64,000 nt of DNA from contig JAHBYX010000003.1 in the NCBI GenBank assembly GCA_019635735.1, positions 434,001 through 498,000 of the forward strand. Reading direction: 5' to 3'. Source of the DNA: Mesorhizobium sp. Lineage in GTDB: Bacteria; Pseudomonadota; Alphaproteobacteria; Rhizobiales; Rhizobiaceae. A program made the translations under genes and the position numbers. Under the pieces are notes generated by a model. The model saw only the letters and a list, made by a program, of their open reading frames with translations, was not told where the DNA came from and did no database searches. This document shows, one piece after another, positions 26,833 to 35,894 of this stretch. The first letter of the stretch is position 1. Each line of letters opens with the position of its first letter.

Positions 26833-28176
26833 TCACACCGCCAGCGAATGCCGCGCCGTCCCGCGCTGGATATAGGCGTCGAAGCGGGCGGCGATGGTGC
26901 GCACGTAGGGCCTGGCCTCCGCCGGCACGACGTAGCGGTCGCCGCTGGCGTAGAGCGCGTCCCGCTCGGTCTGGGCCAGCATCGCCGCCTCCGACAGAAC
27001 CGGCGCGCTGGAATGGCCGAAGCGCGACAGCGCCTCATGCGCCGAGAAGCCGAAGTCGCACATCAGGCGCTCGATCACCCAGGAGCGCACCTTGTCGTCC
27101 TCCGACAGTTCGACGCCGCGGGCGATCGCCAGATGGCCGGTATCGACCTGGCGCTGGTAGTCCAGCGTCGAGGTGACGTTCTGGGCATATCCTTCCCGGT
27201 AGCGGCTGACCGAGGACGGCCCGAGCCCGATCAGCGTCTCGCACGGATCGTCGGTGTAGCCCTGGAAGTTGCGGTGCAGCCGGCCGGCGGCCGCGGCCTT
27301 CGTCAGGCTGTCGCTCGGCAGCGCGAAATGGTCGATGCCGATCGGCACGTAGCCCGCCTCGACGATGAGTTTCGCCGCCGCCAGCGACTGCTCCAGACGC
27401 GCCGGGCCGTCCGGCAGCCAGGAATTGTCGATCATCGTCTGGTGCTTCTTGAACCAGGGAACGTGCGCATAGCCGAACAGCGCGATCCGGTCGGGACGCA
27501 GCGTCAGCGCCTGCGCGACCGTGGCCTCGACGCTTCTGACCGTTTGGTGCGGCAGGCCGTAGAGCAGGTCGAGGTTGAGCGACCGCACCCCGCGCCTGCG
27601 CAGCCCTTCGACGACCGACCGGGTCAGCTCGAAACTCTGCTCGCGGTTGATCGCCTGCTGCACCTTCGGGTCGAAATCCTGCACGCCGAGGCTGGCGCGG
27701 GTCAGGCCGGCGCCGGCCAGCACGTCGAGCTTGCGGTCGTTCATGTCGTTGGGATCGATCTCGACGGAGAGTTCGGCCGTGTCCGCTCCGTTGAAGGCGA
27801 CCCGCAGCCTGGCGACGAGTTCGCGGAAATCGGCGGGTTCCAGCATGGTCGGGGAGCCGCCGCCGAAATGGATCGCCGCGATGCGGGTGCGCGTGCCGAT
27901 GCTCGCCGCGACGGTTTCAATCTCCGCGTGCAGCGAACTCAGGAAGCGCGCGACCGGCTCGTAGCGATGCGTCTGCTTGGTGTGACAGGCGCAGAACCAG
28001 CACAGCCGGTCGCAGAAGGGAATGTGCAGATAGAGCGAAACCGCGTCGCCGTCGGGAATGGCGTCGATCCAGCGGGAGACGGTCGCTTCGTCCACACCGG
28101 GATGGAAATGGGGCGCCGTCGGATAGCTGGTGTAGCGCGGCGCGGTTTCGGCAAGGCGGGTATCGGCTGAGGTCAC
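26833..28176 (-). CDS. hemN: Oxygen-independent coproporphyrinogen III oxidase
   Basis: This radical SAM enzyme makes protoporphyrinogen IX without O2, supplying heme to the cbb3 oxidase at low oxygen. The 447-residue protein starts with GTG 28176 and has the radical SAM cysteines Cys55, Cys59 and Cys62 (HIPFCDRLCWFCACH), a glycine-rich SAM motif (IHFGGGSPTML) and the C-terminal HemN segment. An FNR box lies 52 nt upstream. It is divergent from fnrN, an arrangement also seen in rhizobia. Confidence 0.95.
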   Translation of the reverse strand: MTSADTRLAETAPRYTSYPTAPHFHPGVDEATVSRWIDAIPDGDAVSLYLHIPFCDRLCWFCACHTKQTHRYEPVARFLSSLHAEIETVAASIGTRTRIAAIHFGGGSPTMLEPADFRELVARLRVAFNGADTAELSVEIDPNDMNDRKLDVLAGAGLTRASLGVQDFDPKVQQAINREQSFELTRSVVEGLRRRGVRSLNLDLLYGLPHQTVRSVEATVAQALTLRPDRIALFGYAHVPWFKKHQTMIDNSWLPDGPARLEQSLAAAKLIVEAGYVPIGIDHFALPSDSLTKAAAAGRLHRNFQGYTDDPCETLIGLGPSSVSRYREGYAQNVTSTLDYQRQVDTGHLAIARGVELSEDDKVRSWVIERLMCDFGFSAHEALSRFGHSSAPVLSEAAMLAQTERDALYASGDRYVVPAEARPYVRTIAARFDAYIQRGTARHSLAV

Positions 28177-28227
28177 GGGCTTGTCCCTGATTTGGCCTCT
28201 CCATGCCAGAGACGGCGCAACCCGACG

Positions 28228-28241
28228 TTGACGTGGATCAA
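28228..28241. promoter_or_regulatory. FNR/FixK-type box between hemN and fnrN
   Basis: TTGACGTGGATCAA matches the consensus TTGAT-N4-ATCAA with one mismatch in the left half. It lies 52 nt from the hemN GTG and 76 nt from the fnrN ATG. It would allow anaerobic activation of hemN and autoregulation of fnrN. Confidence 0.82.
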
Positions 28242-28316
28242 AGTGCGTGCAGGTCTGACAGTCTGCCGCAGCGCAATATGTCGCTATAGATGCTAGTTCA
28301 GCCTGCGAGGCCGGCG

Positions 28317-29054
28317 ATGAACACGCAGAACTTGAGAAAAGACGTCCATACAGACGGAACGCCCGTTGTCTGCCTGTCCTGCGAGGCGCGGCACCGGGGC
28401 GTCTGCGGCGCACTCACGTCCGAACAGCTGACGACCCTGTCGAAGACCTCCTACAAGCACAAGCTCGGCGAAGGCCACGAACTGGTCGGCGAGGCCGAAA
28501 AGGTCGAGAGCTACTCCAACATCCTCTCCGGCGTGGTGAAGCTGACCAAGACGCTCGCCGACGGGCGACAGCAGATCGTCGGGCTGCAATTCGCCCCCGA
28601 TTTCCTCGGCCGCCCGTTCAAGGCGGACAGCGAGATCACCGCGCAGGCGGCGACCAACGTCTCGCTCTGCTCGTTCCCGAAGTCGGTGATCGACCGGATG
28701 ATCCGGGAATCGCCGGGGTTGGAGCACAAGCTTCTGGAGCAGACGCTCAAGGAGCTCGACGAGGCGCGCGACTGGATGGTGACGCTCGGCCGCAAGACCG
28801 CGGCCGAGAAGGTGGCGAGCTATATCCTGATGATCGCCCGCCACATCGACCCGGAGGCCGGCCCGGATGGGGCATCCGCTACCTTCGACCTGCCGATGAC
28901 GCGCGCCGACATCGCCGATTTCCTCGGGCTGACCATCGAGACCGTGAGTCGGCAGATCACGAAGCTGCGCACCGACGGCGTCATCGTGCTCGAGAACAAC
29001 CGGCACGTCTTCGTCCCCAGCGTCGAACGCCTCGAACTGCGCGCCGGCTCCTGA
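28317..29054 (+). CDS. fnrN: Oxygen-sensing Crp/Fnr regulator (FnrN/FnrL type)
   Basis: The 245-residue protein has the [4Fe-4S] ligand set Cys19, Cys22, Cys30 and Cys118, i.e. the C-x2-C-x7-C spacing of FnrN/FnrL. It then has a cyclic-nucleotide-like domain, a dimerisation helix and a C-terminal HTH (TRADIADFLGLTIETVSRQITKLRTDG); E-xx-SR is the residue set that reads TTGAT half sites. It should activate hemN, the hemerythrin gene, ccoNOQP and ccoGHIS under low oxygen. ATG 28317 (GAGG upstream) is preferred over ATG 28290. Confidence 0.93.
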   Translation: MNTQNLRKDVHTDGTPVVCLSCEARHRGVCGALTSEQLTTLSKTSYKHKLGEGHELVGEAEKVESYSNILSGVVKLTKTLADGRQQIVGLQFAPDFLGRPFKADSEITAQAATNVSLCSFPKSVIDRMIRESPGLEHKLLEQTLKELDEARDWMVTLGRKTAAEKVASYILMIARHIDPEAGPDGASATFDLPMTRADIADFLGLTIETVSRQITKLRTDGVIVLENNRHVFVPSVERLELRAGS

Positions 29055-29072
29055 ACCGTCCGCCGGCCGGCC

Positions 29073-29594
29073 TCACGCCATCGAGGCGAGCCGGCGCACG
29101 TAGTTCCTGATATCCGCCGGCCACGGCTCGGTCAGCTCGCAGAAGCGATATGTGTCGCCGGCATAAAGCGCTCGCACCGCCTCCTCGTAGCCGGGACGAT
29201 CGCCGGCAAGCGTCGTCATCGCGCGATAGGCCGTTTCGCGGGCGGCGTGGACCGCGCCCGCATCGGTCTTGCGCGCCTGTTCGACCAGACGGCGCAGCGT
29301 GACGGAGGCACCGCCCGGCTGGGCGGCGAGCCATTCCCAATGCCGCGGCAGGAGGGTGATCTCGCGCGACGAGACGCCAAGCCTCGGCCGGCCGCGGCCG
29401 CGTGGAGGTTTCGGCTCCGCCGGCTCGCGCAGATCGATGTCGACGACGCGGCCGGTGGCGTCGTCGATGACGACGTAGCCGCGGGCCGGATCCGCCTTGG
29501 CGGCACGGCGCACCCAGGCCGCGACATCCCCGTCGGCTCCGGCGGCGGCGATCCGCCCCTGCTCGAACACCGTCAGAACCTGTGGTTCACCCAT
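29073..29594 (-). CDS. DUF2239 family protein
   Basis: The 173-residue protein matches DUF2239 by the segments AKADPARGYVVIDDATGRVVDIDL, GRPRLGVSSREITLLPRHWEWLAAQPGGASVTLRRLVE and the C-terminal ALYAGDTYRFCELTEPWPADIR. The second segment looks like a short DNA-binding region resembling a ribbon-helix-helix. The family function is unknown. It is divergent from a small GIY-YIG-like gene, with a 12-nt perfect palindrome between them. Confidence 0.85.
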   Translation of the reverse strand: MGEPQVLTVFEQGRIAAAGADGDVAAWVRRAAKADPARGYVVIDDATGRVVDIDLREPAEPKPPRGRGRPRLGVSSREITLLPRHWEWLAAQPGGASVTLRRLVEQARKTDAGAVHAARETAYRAMTTLAGDRPGYEEAVRALYAGDTYRFCELTEPWPADIRNYVRRLASMA

Positions 29595-29647
29595 CTACAC
29601 CCTCCTGTTCTCTCCCTTCTAACCCGACGACGTATGCGACGTCAAAT

Positions 29648-29659
29648 TTACCCGGGTAA
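29648..29659. promoter_or_regulatory. Perfect 12-bp palindrome between DUF2239 and GIY-YIG-like genes
   Basis: TTACCCGGGTAA is a perfect palindrome in the 120-nt space between the divergent start codons, 54 nt from one and 56 nt from the other. It is a good candidate operator, perhaps for the DUF2239 protein itself, which seems to carry a DNA-binding segment. Confidence 0.55.
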
Positions 29660-29714
29660 TATTGACTCTGCGATATCATCCGCCTACATCACCCGCCTCA
29701 CGAGGAATTCGGCC

Positions 29715-30050
29715 ATGGAACACCAGGCAAGGCGCGCCGCGATCGCGGCCTACAAGAAGCGGGAGAGCGTCGCGGGCATCTACGTCGTCCGCTCCGCCGC
29801 GTCCGGGGAGGCGTGGGTCGGCCACACGCCGGATATCGATGCGATCCGCAACCGGATCTGGTTTGCGCTGCGCACCGGCGGTCATACGAACCGGCCCCTG
29901 CAGGCGGCGTGGAACCGCGACGGCGAAGCCGCCTTCTCGCTCGATCCGCTGGAACTGGTCGACGAAGAGACGCTCGGCTTCATGGCCGACAAGGTGCTGC
30001 GCTCCAAGGCCGGCGACTGGCGGGCGAAGCTCTCGGCCGGCGCCGTCTGA
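29715..30050 (+). CDS. GIY-YIG nuclease-like small protein
   Basis: The 111-residue protein has a GIY-YIG-like core with altered motifs: AGIYVVRSAASGEAWVGHTPD gives GIY at the first position, with the second motif changed to WVG. It continues with NRIWFALRTGGHTNRPLQAAW and ends with a helical tail. Family members near DUF2239 genes are known, but nuclease activity is unproven. ATG 29715 has GAGGA 8 nt upstream. Confidence 0.75.
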   Translation: MEHQARRAAIAAYKKRESVAGIYVVRSAASGEAWVGHTPDIDAIRNRIWFALRTGGHTNRPLQAAWNRDGEAAFSLDPLELVDEETLGFMADKVLRSKAGDWRAKLSAGAV

Positions 30051-30065
30051 CTGGCCCCATGGCAT

Positions 30066-30572
30066 CTAGTTGGACCTTATCGCTGGCATGACATGCTCGC
30101 GCTCGAAGGCGATGTGACGGCGTATCGCCTCGAACAGCGCACGCAGCATGAAGCCCAGCGCCTCGGGATTGCTGATCTCGCCGCCGTGGCCGATGCGCAG
30201 CAGTTCCTCGGACACGTCGGCTGCCGCGCATTCGTCGGCCAGATGCTCCGACTTCAGGCGCGCCACCGAGATGGCGCGCCCGGGAACCGCCGAGCTCTTC
30301 TCGAAGGCGGGAAAGATCCTGCTCTCCTCGAACTGGTGGCTGCGGCGCATGGCGGGCGCGAGGATCGCGCCGACGCGCAGGCATTCGAAGCGGTCGACCT
30401 GGGAAGGCAGCGAATCGGCAATCGCCTCCAGCGCGTCGCAGAGCGCCAGCTTCTCCTCGTGAATCCGGGACATGTCCTCGCACGGAAACTGATCCGGGGC
30501 GCAGGCTAACGACAGCGGGCAGGAAAGCGAGGTATCGCAGGCCTCGGCAGGCTTTGGCCTTGTGATGTTCAT
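30066..30572 (-). CDS. Hemerythrin-domain protein
   Basis: The 168-residue protein has the four-helix hemerythrin ligand pattern: His in MSRIHEEK, H-x3-E in [12 protein letters not shown], His in LKSEHLADE, and H-x4-H in [15 protein letters not shown]. It has a cysteine-rich N-terminus (four Cys in the first 31 residues) that could give redox sensing or another metal site. It lies between fnrN and ccoN with an FNR box 62 nt upstream, so it probably senses or binds O2 or NO at low oxygen. Confidence 0.88.
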   Translation of the reverse strand: MNITRPKPAEACDTSLSCPLSLACAPDQFPCEDMSRIHEEKLALCDALEAIADSLPSQVDRFECLRVGAILAPAMRRSHQFEESRIFPAFEKSSAVPGRAISVARLKSEHLADECAAADVSEELLRIGHGGEISNPEALGFMLRALFEAIRRHIAFEREHVMPAIRSN

Positions 30573-30633
30573 TGCGGACTCCGGCAGCGCGTGAGCGGTT
30601 GTGAGAATCTGCCGTTTAGCCCGCGCGTCGCCT

Positions 30634-30647
30634 TGACCTGGATCAAG
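30634..30647. promoter_or_regulatory. FNR/FixK-type box upstream of ccoN and the hemerythrin gene
   Basis: TTGACCTGGATCAA (consensus TTGAT-N4-ATCAA, one mismatch) lies 76 nt before the ccoN ATG and 62 nt before the divergent hemerythrin gene. It has the same left half as the hemN/fnrN box. Confidence 0.82.
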
Positions 30648-30722
30648 GCGCGATTCCGCACCCCGCGCGATTTAGCTCCCCGAAGCGTGGAGCTCTGGCC
30701 ACGCAACACTCGGGGACCTTCC

Positions 30723-32339
30723 ATGAGATACGGACCACACATCATAGGCGTAGGGCTCTTCGCCTTCGTCGCGCTTCTCGGCGCGGCATTCGCCACGGAC
30801 AATCTTTTCGCGCAGCACATGTGGGTGCTGTTCTTCGTGCTCGGCGCGAGCACGATCGTGCTGATGCGCACGACCGCGCTGGCGCCGGCCATGCCGGCCG
30901 ACCCCTCCGCCTATCTGGACGGGCCGATCCGCTACGGCGCGATCGCCACCATGTTCTGGGGCGTCGTCGGCTTCCTGGTGGGCGTCGTCGTCGCCCTGCA
31001 GCTCGCCTATCCGGATCTCAACATCGAGCCATGGTTCAACTTCGGCCGCATGCGGCCGCTGCACACCTCGGCCGTGATCTTCGCCTTCGGCGGCAACGCG
31101 CTCATCGCGACGTCGTTCTACGTCGTGCAGCGCACCAGCCGGGCGCGGTTGTTCGGCGGCGATCTCGCCTGGTTCGTCTTCTGGGGCTATCAGCTGTTCA
31201 TCGTGATGGCCGCAACGGGCTACCTGCTCGGCATCACCCAGAGCCGTGAATACGCCGAGCCCGAATGGTATGTCGATCTCTGGCTCACCATCGTCTGGGT
31301 CGCTTATCTCGTCGTTTTCCTCGGCACGATCCTGAAGCGCAAGGAACCCCATATCTACGTCGCCAACTGGTTCTACCTGTCCTTCATCGTGACCATCGCG
31401 ATGCTGCACGTGGTCAACAACCTGGCGATTCCGGTCTCGCTGACCGGCATCAAGAGCTACTCGGCCTTCTCCGGCGTCCAGGACGCGCTGACCCAGTGGT
31501 GGTACGGCCACAACGCGGTCGGCTTCTTCCTCACCGCCGGCTTCCTCGGCATGATGTACTATTTCGTGCCGAAGCAGGCCAACCGGCCGGTCTATTCCTA
31601 CCGGCTGTCGATCATCCACTTCTGGGCGCTGATCTTCCTCTACATCTGGGCCGGCCCGCATCACCTTCACTACACGGCTCTGCCCGACTGGGCGCAGACG
31701 CTCGGCATGGTGTTCTCGATCATGCTGTGGATGCCCTCGTGGGGCGGCATGATCAACGGCCTGATGACGCTCTCGGGCGCCTGGGACAAGATCCGCACCG
31801 ATCCGATCATCCGCATGATGGTCATGGCCATCGCCTTCTACGGCATGTCGACCTTCGAAGGCCCGATGATGTCGATCAAGGCCGTCAACTCGCTCAGCCA
31901 CTACACCGACTGGACGATCGGCCACGTGCACTCCGGCGCGCTCGGCTGGGTCGGCATGATCTCGTTCGCCGCGCTCTACTACATGGTGCCGAAGCTGTGG
32001 GGCCGCGAGCGTCTCTACTCGCTGCGCCTGGTGACGTGGCACTTCTGGCTCGCCACGCTCGGCATCGTCGTCTACGCGTCGGTGATGTGGGTGTCCGGCA
32101 TCATGCAGGGCCTGATGTGGCGCGAATACGACGAGCAGGGCTTCCTGGTCTACTCGTTCGCCGAAACGGTGGCGGCCATGCATCCCTACTACGTCATGCG
32201 TGCGCTCGGCGGGACCCTCTACCTCGTGGGTGCCCTGATCATGGCCTTCAACATCACGATGACCATCCTCGGTCGTCAGCGCGAGGAGGAGCCGATCGGC
32301 GGTCGCTCACCTTCGCCTGCCCTCCAGCCTGCCGAATAG
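30723..32339 (+). CDS. ccoN: cbb3-type cytochrome c oxidase subunit I
   Basis: This catalytic heme-copper subunit has 538 residues and twelve helices. Expected ligands are visible: His in MRPLHTSAV (low-spin heme), the CuB histidines in [10 protein letters not shown] and GPHHLHYT, and heme histidines in [13 protein letters not shown]. It reduces O2 with very high affinity. It is first in ccoNOQP, with start ATG 30723. The FNR box upstream ties it to low oxygen. Confidence 0.97.
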   Translation: MRYGPHIIGVGLFAFVALLGAAFATDNLFAQHMWVLFFVLGASTIVLMRTTALAPAMPADPSAYLDGPIRYGAIATMFWGVVGFLVGVVVALQLAYPDLNIEPWFNFGRMRPLHTSAVIFAFGGNALIATSFYVVQRTSRARLFGGDLAWFVFWGYQLFIVMAATGYLLGITQSREYAEPEWYVDLWLTIVWVAYLVVFLGTILKRKEPHIYVANWFYLSFIVTIAMLHVVNNLAIPVSLTGIKSYSAFSGVQDALTQWWYGHNAVGFFLTAGFLGMMYYFVPKQANRPVYSYRLSIIHFWALIFLYIWAGPHHLHYTALPDWAQTLGMVFSIMLWMPSWGGMINGLMTLSGAWDKIRTDPIIRMMVMAIAFYGMSTFEGPMMSIKAVNSLSHYTDWTIGHVHSGALGWVGMISFAALYYMVPKLWGRERLYSLRLVTWHFWLATLGIVVYASVMWVSGIMQGLMWREYDEQGFLVYSFAETVAAMHPYYVMRALGGTLYLVGALIMAFNITMTILGRQREEEPIGGRSPSPALQPAE

Positions 32340-32348
32340 GAGCCGACC

Positions 32349-33080
32349 ATGGCACTGATTGAAAAGCATGCCATCCTCGAGAAGAACGCGACGCTCCTGC
32401 TCGTGGGTTCTCTCGCGGTGGTCACCGTCGGCGGCATCGTCGAGATCGCACCCCTCTTCTACCTCGAGAACACCATCGAGAAGGTCGAGGGGATGCGCCC
32501 CTACTCGCCGCTGGAGCTGGCCGGACGCAACATCTACATCCGCGAGGGCTGCTACGTCTGCCACTCGCAGATGATCCGGCCCTTCCGCGACGAGGTCGAG
32601 CGCTACGGCCATTACAGCCTCGCCGCGGAGTCGATGTACGACCATCCGTTCCAGTGGGGTTCCAAGCGCTCCGGCCCGGACCTTGCCCGTGTCGGCGACC
32701 GCTATTCCAACGAGTGGCACGTCCAGCACCTGACCGAACCGCGTTCGGTGGTGCCGGAATCGATCATGCCGAGCTACTCGTTCCTGTCCTCGGCGACGAT
32801 CGAACCGTCGCAGATCTCCACGCATCTGGTGGCCAACACCCGCGTCGGCGTGCCCTACACCGAGGCCATGATCGAAAACGCCCAGGCGGACCTCCTCGCG
32901 CAGTCCGATCCGAACGCGGACACGTCCGCGCTGCTGGAGCGGTATCCCAAGGCGAAGGTGGGCGATTTCGACGGCAACCCCGGCGCGGTGACCGAGATGG
33001 ATGCGCTGGTCGCGTATCTGCAGATGCTCGGCACGCTGGTCGACTTCTCGACCTACGACGACACCGCCGGCGCGAGATAG
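32349..33080 (+). CDS. ccoO: cbb3-type cytochrome c oxidase subunit II (mono-heme c)
   Basis: The 243-residue protein has one N-terminal helix and a single heme c site, Cys68-x2-Cys71-His72 ([13 protein letters not shown]). The later methionine in the MPSYSF segment is the likely axial ligand. It takes electrons from CcoP to CcoN. It lies 9 nt after ccoN. Confidence 0.97.
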   Translation: MALIEKHAILEKNATLLLVGSLAVVTVGGIVEIAPLFYLENTIEKVEGMRPYSPLELAGRNIYIREGCYVCHSQMIRPFRDEVERYGHYSLAAESMYDHPFQWGSKRSGPDLARVGDRYSNEWHVQHLTEPRSVVPESIMPSYSFLSSATIEPSQISTHLVANTRVGVPYTEAMIENAQADLLAQSDPNADTSALLERYPKAKVGDFDGNPGAVTEMDALVAYLQMLGTLVDFSTYDDTAGAR

Positions 33081-33089
33081 GAGGCCACG

Positions 33090-33242
33090 ATGGAAACCTA
33101 TACCGCGATGCGTGAATTCGCCGACAGCTGGGCGCTGGCGCTCATGACTGTCTTCTTCCTCGGCGTTGTCGTCTTCGCCTTCCGCCCCGGAAGCAGGAAG
33201 ACCGCCGACGAGGCCGCGCAAATCCCTCTCAAGGACGACTGA
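33090..33242 (+). CDS. ccoQ: cbb3-type cytochrome oxidase small subunit IV
   Basis: This 50-residue protein (METYTAMREFADSWALALMT...) has one transmembrane helix and a short charged tail ending PLKDD. CcoQ stabilises the oxidase complex. Its ATG 33090 follows ccoO by 9 nt with GGAGG upstream, and its stop precedes ccoP by one base. It fits the family in size and position. Confidence 0.95.
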   Translation: METYTAMREFADSWALALMTVFFLGVVVFAFRPGSRKTADEAAQIPLKDD

Positions 33243-33243
33243 C

Positions 33244-34107
33244 ATGAGCGAGAAGCACATCGACGAACTCTCCGGCATCGAAACGACCGGACACGAGTGG
33301 GACGGCATCAAGGAGCTCAACAACCCGCTGCCCAGGTGGTGGGTGTGGACCTTCTACGCCACGATCGTGTGGGCGCTGGCCTACACGATCTTCTATCCGG
33401 CCTGGCCGATGCTGTCGTCGGCGACGACGGGCGTGCTCGGCTATTCCAGCCGCAACGACGTCAAGGCCGAGCTGGCCGCCGCCGTCGCCGCCAAGGGCGA
33501 GATGGCCGCGGCTGTCGCGGCCAAGCCGGTCGACGAGATCCTCGCCGACGAGAAGCTGCGCACCTTCGCCATCTCGGCCGGTGCCGCGGCCTTCAAGGTC
33601 AACTGCGTCCAGTGCCACGGTTCGGGTGCGGCGGGTTCGCCCGGCTATCCGAACCTCAACGACGACGAGTGGCTGTGGGGCGGCAAGCCGGAGGACATCC
33701 TGACCACGATCAGCCACGGCATCCGCTTCGCCGCGGACGACGCGACGCGGTTCTCCGAGATGCCGCCCTTCGGCGACACGCTCGACAAGGACCAGATCGC
33801 CCAGGTCGCGTCCTACGTGGTCAGCCTCAGCGGAACCCCGGCCAACCCTTCGCTCGTCGAAGGCGGCAAGGCGATCTTCACCGAGAACTGCGCCGCTTGC
33901 CATGGCGAGGACGCCAAGGGACTGCGCGACTTCGGCGCGCCGAACCTGACGGACGCGATCTGGCTGCGCGGGAGCGGCGAGGCCGCGATCTCGGCCCAGA
34001 TCGCGGCCCCCAAGCACGGCATCATGCCTGCCTGGGCCGGCAGGCTGGGCGAAAGCACGGTCAAGGAACTCACCGTCTACGTGCATTCGCTGGGCGGCGG
34101 CGAATAG
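33244..34107 (+). CDS. ccoP: cbb3-type cytochrome c oxidase subunit III (di-heme c)
   Basis: The 287-residue protein has an N-terminal membrane helix and two periplasmic cytochrome c domains with heme sites Cys121-Cys124-His125 (CVQCH) and Cys216-Cys219-His220 (CAACH). The start WDGIKELNNPLPRWWVWTFY is family-typical. It passes electrons from cytochrome c to CcoO. A Rho-independent terminator follows. Confidence 0.97.
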   Translation: MSEKHIDELSGIETTGHEWDGIKELNNPLPRWWVWTFYATIVWALAYTIFYPAWPMLSSATTGVLGYSSRNDVKAELAAAVAAKGEMAAAVAAKPVDEILADEKLRTFAISAGAAAFKVNCVQCHGSGAAGSPGYPNLNDDEWLWGGKPEDILTTISHGIRFAADDATRFSEMPPFGDTLDKDQIAQVASYVVSLSGTPANPSLVEGGKAIFTENCAACHGEDAKGLRDFGAPNLTDAIWLRGSGEAAISAQIAAPKHGIMPAWAGRLGESTVKELTVYVHSLGGGE

Positions 34108-34159
34108 CCGACGGAAGGCATTGTGAGGGCGATCGCCTTCCCGAATGCGTCCAGCGCAG

Positions 34160-34190
34160 AGGCCCGGCACCAGATGCCGGGCCTTTTGCT
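34160..34190 (+). terminator. Rho-independent terminator after ccoP
   Basis: GGCCCGGCA (34161-34169) pairs with TGCCGGGCC (34175-34183) over a 5-nt loop and is followed by TTTTGCTTT. It ends the ccoNOQP transcript before the separate ccoGHIS promoter. Confidence 0.88.
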
Positions 34191-34240
34191 TTGCGGGTCC
34201 GCGCCCGGACATTTTCAGCCGGGCGGAATCTCTTGCCCTC

Positions 34241-34254
34241 TTGATCAGGATCAA
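34241..34254. promoter_or_regulatory. Perfect FNR/FixK box upstream of ccoG
   Basis: TTGATCAGGATCAA matches TTGAT-N4-ATCAA exactly, 53-62 nt before the possible ccoG starts. It gives ccoGHIS its own low-oxygen promoter. Confidence 0.88.
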
Positions 34255-34307
34255 GGTCGGCCGGCGGTGCGCATGCGAATGAGACTCGCAGATTTGCCCT
34301 CGCTCGC

Positions 34308-35894
34308 GTGAATGCCATGAATGTGATTGCCAAGCCCGATCCGGACAGCGAGATCGAGCGCCTCGAAGCCTCCGCGGTGAATTCCGCCAAGGTGCGCCAG
34401 CCGCTCTACGCGCCGCGCAAGAAGATCTTCCCCAAGCGGGCCTCCGGCTCCTTCCGCCGCTTCAAGTGGATCGTGATGCTGATCACGCTCGGCATCTACT
34501 ACCTGACGCCGTGGATCCGCTGGGATCGCGGGCCGTTCGCGCCCGATCAGGCGGTTCTGATCGACATGGCGAATCGCCGCTTCTACTTCTTCTTCATCGA
34601 GATCTGGCCGCAGGAGTTCTACATCGTCGCCGGACTCCTGGTGATGGCGGGCTTCGGTCTGTTCCTGATCACCTCGGCCGTCGGCCGTGCCTGGTGCGGC
34701 TACACCTGCCCGCAGACAGTGTGGGTCGACCTGTTCCTCGTCGTCGAGCGCGGCATCGAGGGCGACCGCAATGCGCGCATGAAGCTCGACGCCGGTCCCT
34801 GGACCCTCGAGAAGATCGTCAAGCGCGTCGCCAAGCACGCGATCTGGATCGCCATCGCGATCGCCACGGGCGGCGCCTGGATCTTCTACTTCGCCGACGC
34901 GCCGACCCTGTTCGTCGACCTGTTCACCGGCACCGCCGCGCCGATCGCCTACATCACCGTCGCCGTCCTCACCGCCACGACCTACACGTTCGGCGGCCTG
35001 ATGCGGGAGCAGGTCTGCACCTACATGTGCCCCTGGCCGCGCATCCAGGCGGCGATGCTCGACGAGCACTCGCTCACCGTCACCTACAACGACTGGCGCG
35101 GCGAGCCGCGCTCGCGCCACGCCAAGAAGGCGGCCGCCGCGGGCCAGAGCGTCGGCGACTGCGTCGACTGCAATGCCTGCGTCGCGGTCTGTCCGATGGG
35201 CATCGACATCCGCGACGGCCAGCAGCTCGAATGCATCACCTGCGCGCTCTGCATCGACGCCTGCGACAGCGTGATGGACAAGCTCGGGCGCGAGCGGGGA
35301 CTGATCTCCTACGCCACGCTCGCCGACTACAATACCAACATGGCGATCGCCACCGCGGGCAACACCTGCGCCATCACGCCGGCGCTCGTGCGCACCCCGC
35401 AGGGCAAGCTCACCGACAAGCTGGCGCATTTCCACGTCCGCAAGATCTTCCGGCCGCGCACGCTCGTCTATTTCGGCGCCTGGTCGCTCGTCGGCCTGCT
35501 GCTGCTCTATGCGCTGCTCACCCGCGACCGGCTCGAGGTCAACGTGCTGCACGACCGCAACCCGCTCTACGTGACGCTGTCGGACGGCGCGATCCGCAAC
35601 GGCTACACCGTCAAGCTCCTGAACAAGATCCCCGAACCGCGCACGATCATCGTGACGCTGCAGGGACTTCGGGGCGCGGAGATGAGCGTGGTCGGCATCG
35701 ACCAGCCGGCCGACCGTTCCTTTGCGATCCGCGTCGAGCCCGACAAGCTCACCACGCTCAAGGTCTATGTCCGCCAGCCGGCGGACCATGTCGAGGACAA
35801 GGTGCAGCGTTTCCACTTCGTGGTCGAGGACAAGTCGAGCTTCGAGACCGACAGCTACAACGCCCAGTTCGAAGCGCCGGAGAGACACAAATGA
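34308..35894 (+). CDS. ccoG: cbb3 oxidase assembly cupric reductase (FixG/RdxA)
   Basis: The 528-residue membrane ferredoxin-like protein is thought to reduce Cu(II) for CuB insertion. It has about five helices, a conserved WCGYTCPQTVW segment and two 4Fe-4S motifs (CVDCNACVAVCP and CITCALCIDACD), followed by a C-terminal periplasmic Ig-like domain. The frame can start at GTG 34308 or ATG 34317; neither has a clear ribosome-binding site. It overlaps ccoH by 4 nt. Confidence 0.96.
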   Translation: MNAMNVIAKPDPDSEIERLEASAVNSAKVRQPLYAPRKKIFPKRASGSFRRFKWIVMLITLGIYYLTPWIRWDRGPFAPDQAVLIDMANRRFYFFFIEIWPQEFYIVAGLLVMAGFGLFLITSAVGRAWCGYTCPQTVWVDLFLVVERGIEGDRNARMKLDAGPWTLEKIVKRVAKHAIWIAIAIATGGAWIFYFADAPTLFVDLFTGTAAPIAYITVAVLTATTYTFGGLMREQVCTYMCPWPRIQAAMLDEHSLTVTYNDWRGEPRSRHAKKAAAAGQSVGDCVDCNACVAVCPMGIDIRDGQQLECITCALCIDACDSVMDKLGRERGLISYATLADYNTNMAIATAGNTCAITPALVRTPQGKLTDKLAHFHVRKIFRPRTLVYFGAWSLVGLLLLYALLTRDRLEVNVLHDRNPLYVTLSDGAIRNGYTVKLLNKIPEPRTIIVTLQGLRGAEMSVVGIDQPADRSFAIRVEPDKLTTLKVYVRQPADHVEDKVQRFHFVVEDKSSFETDSYNAQFEAPERHK

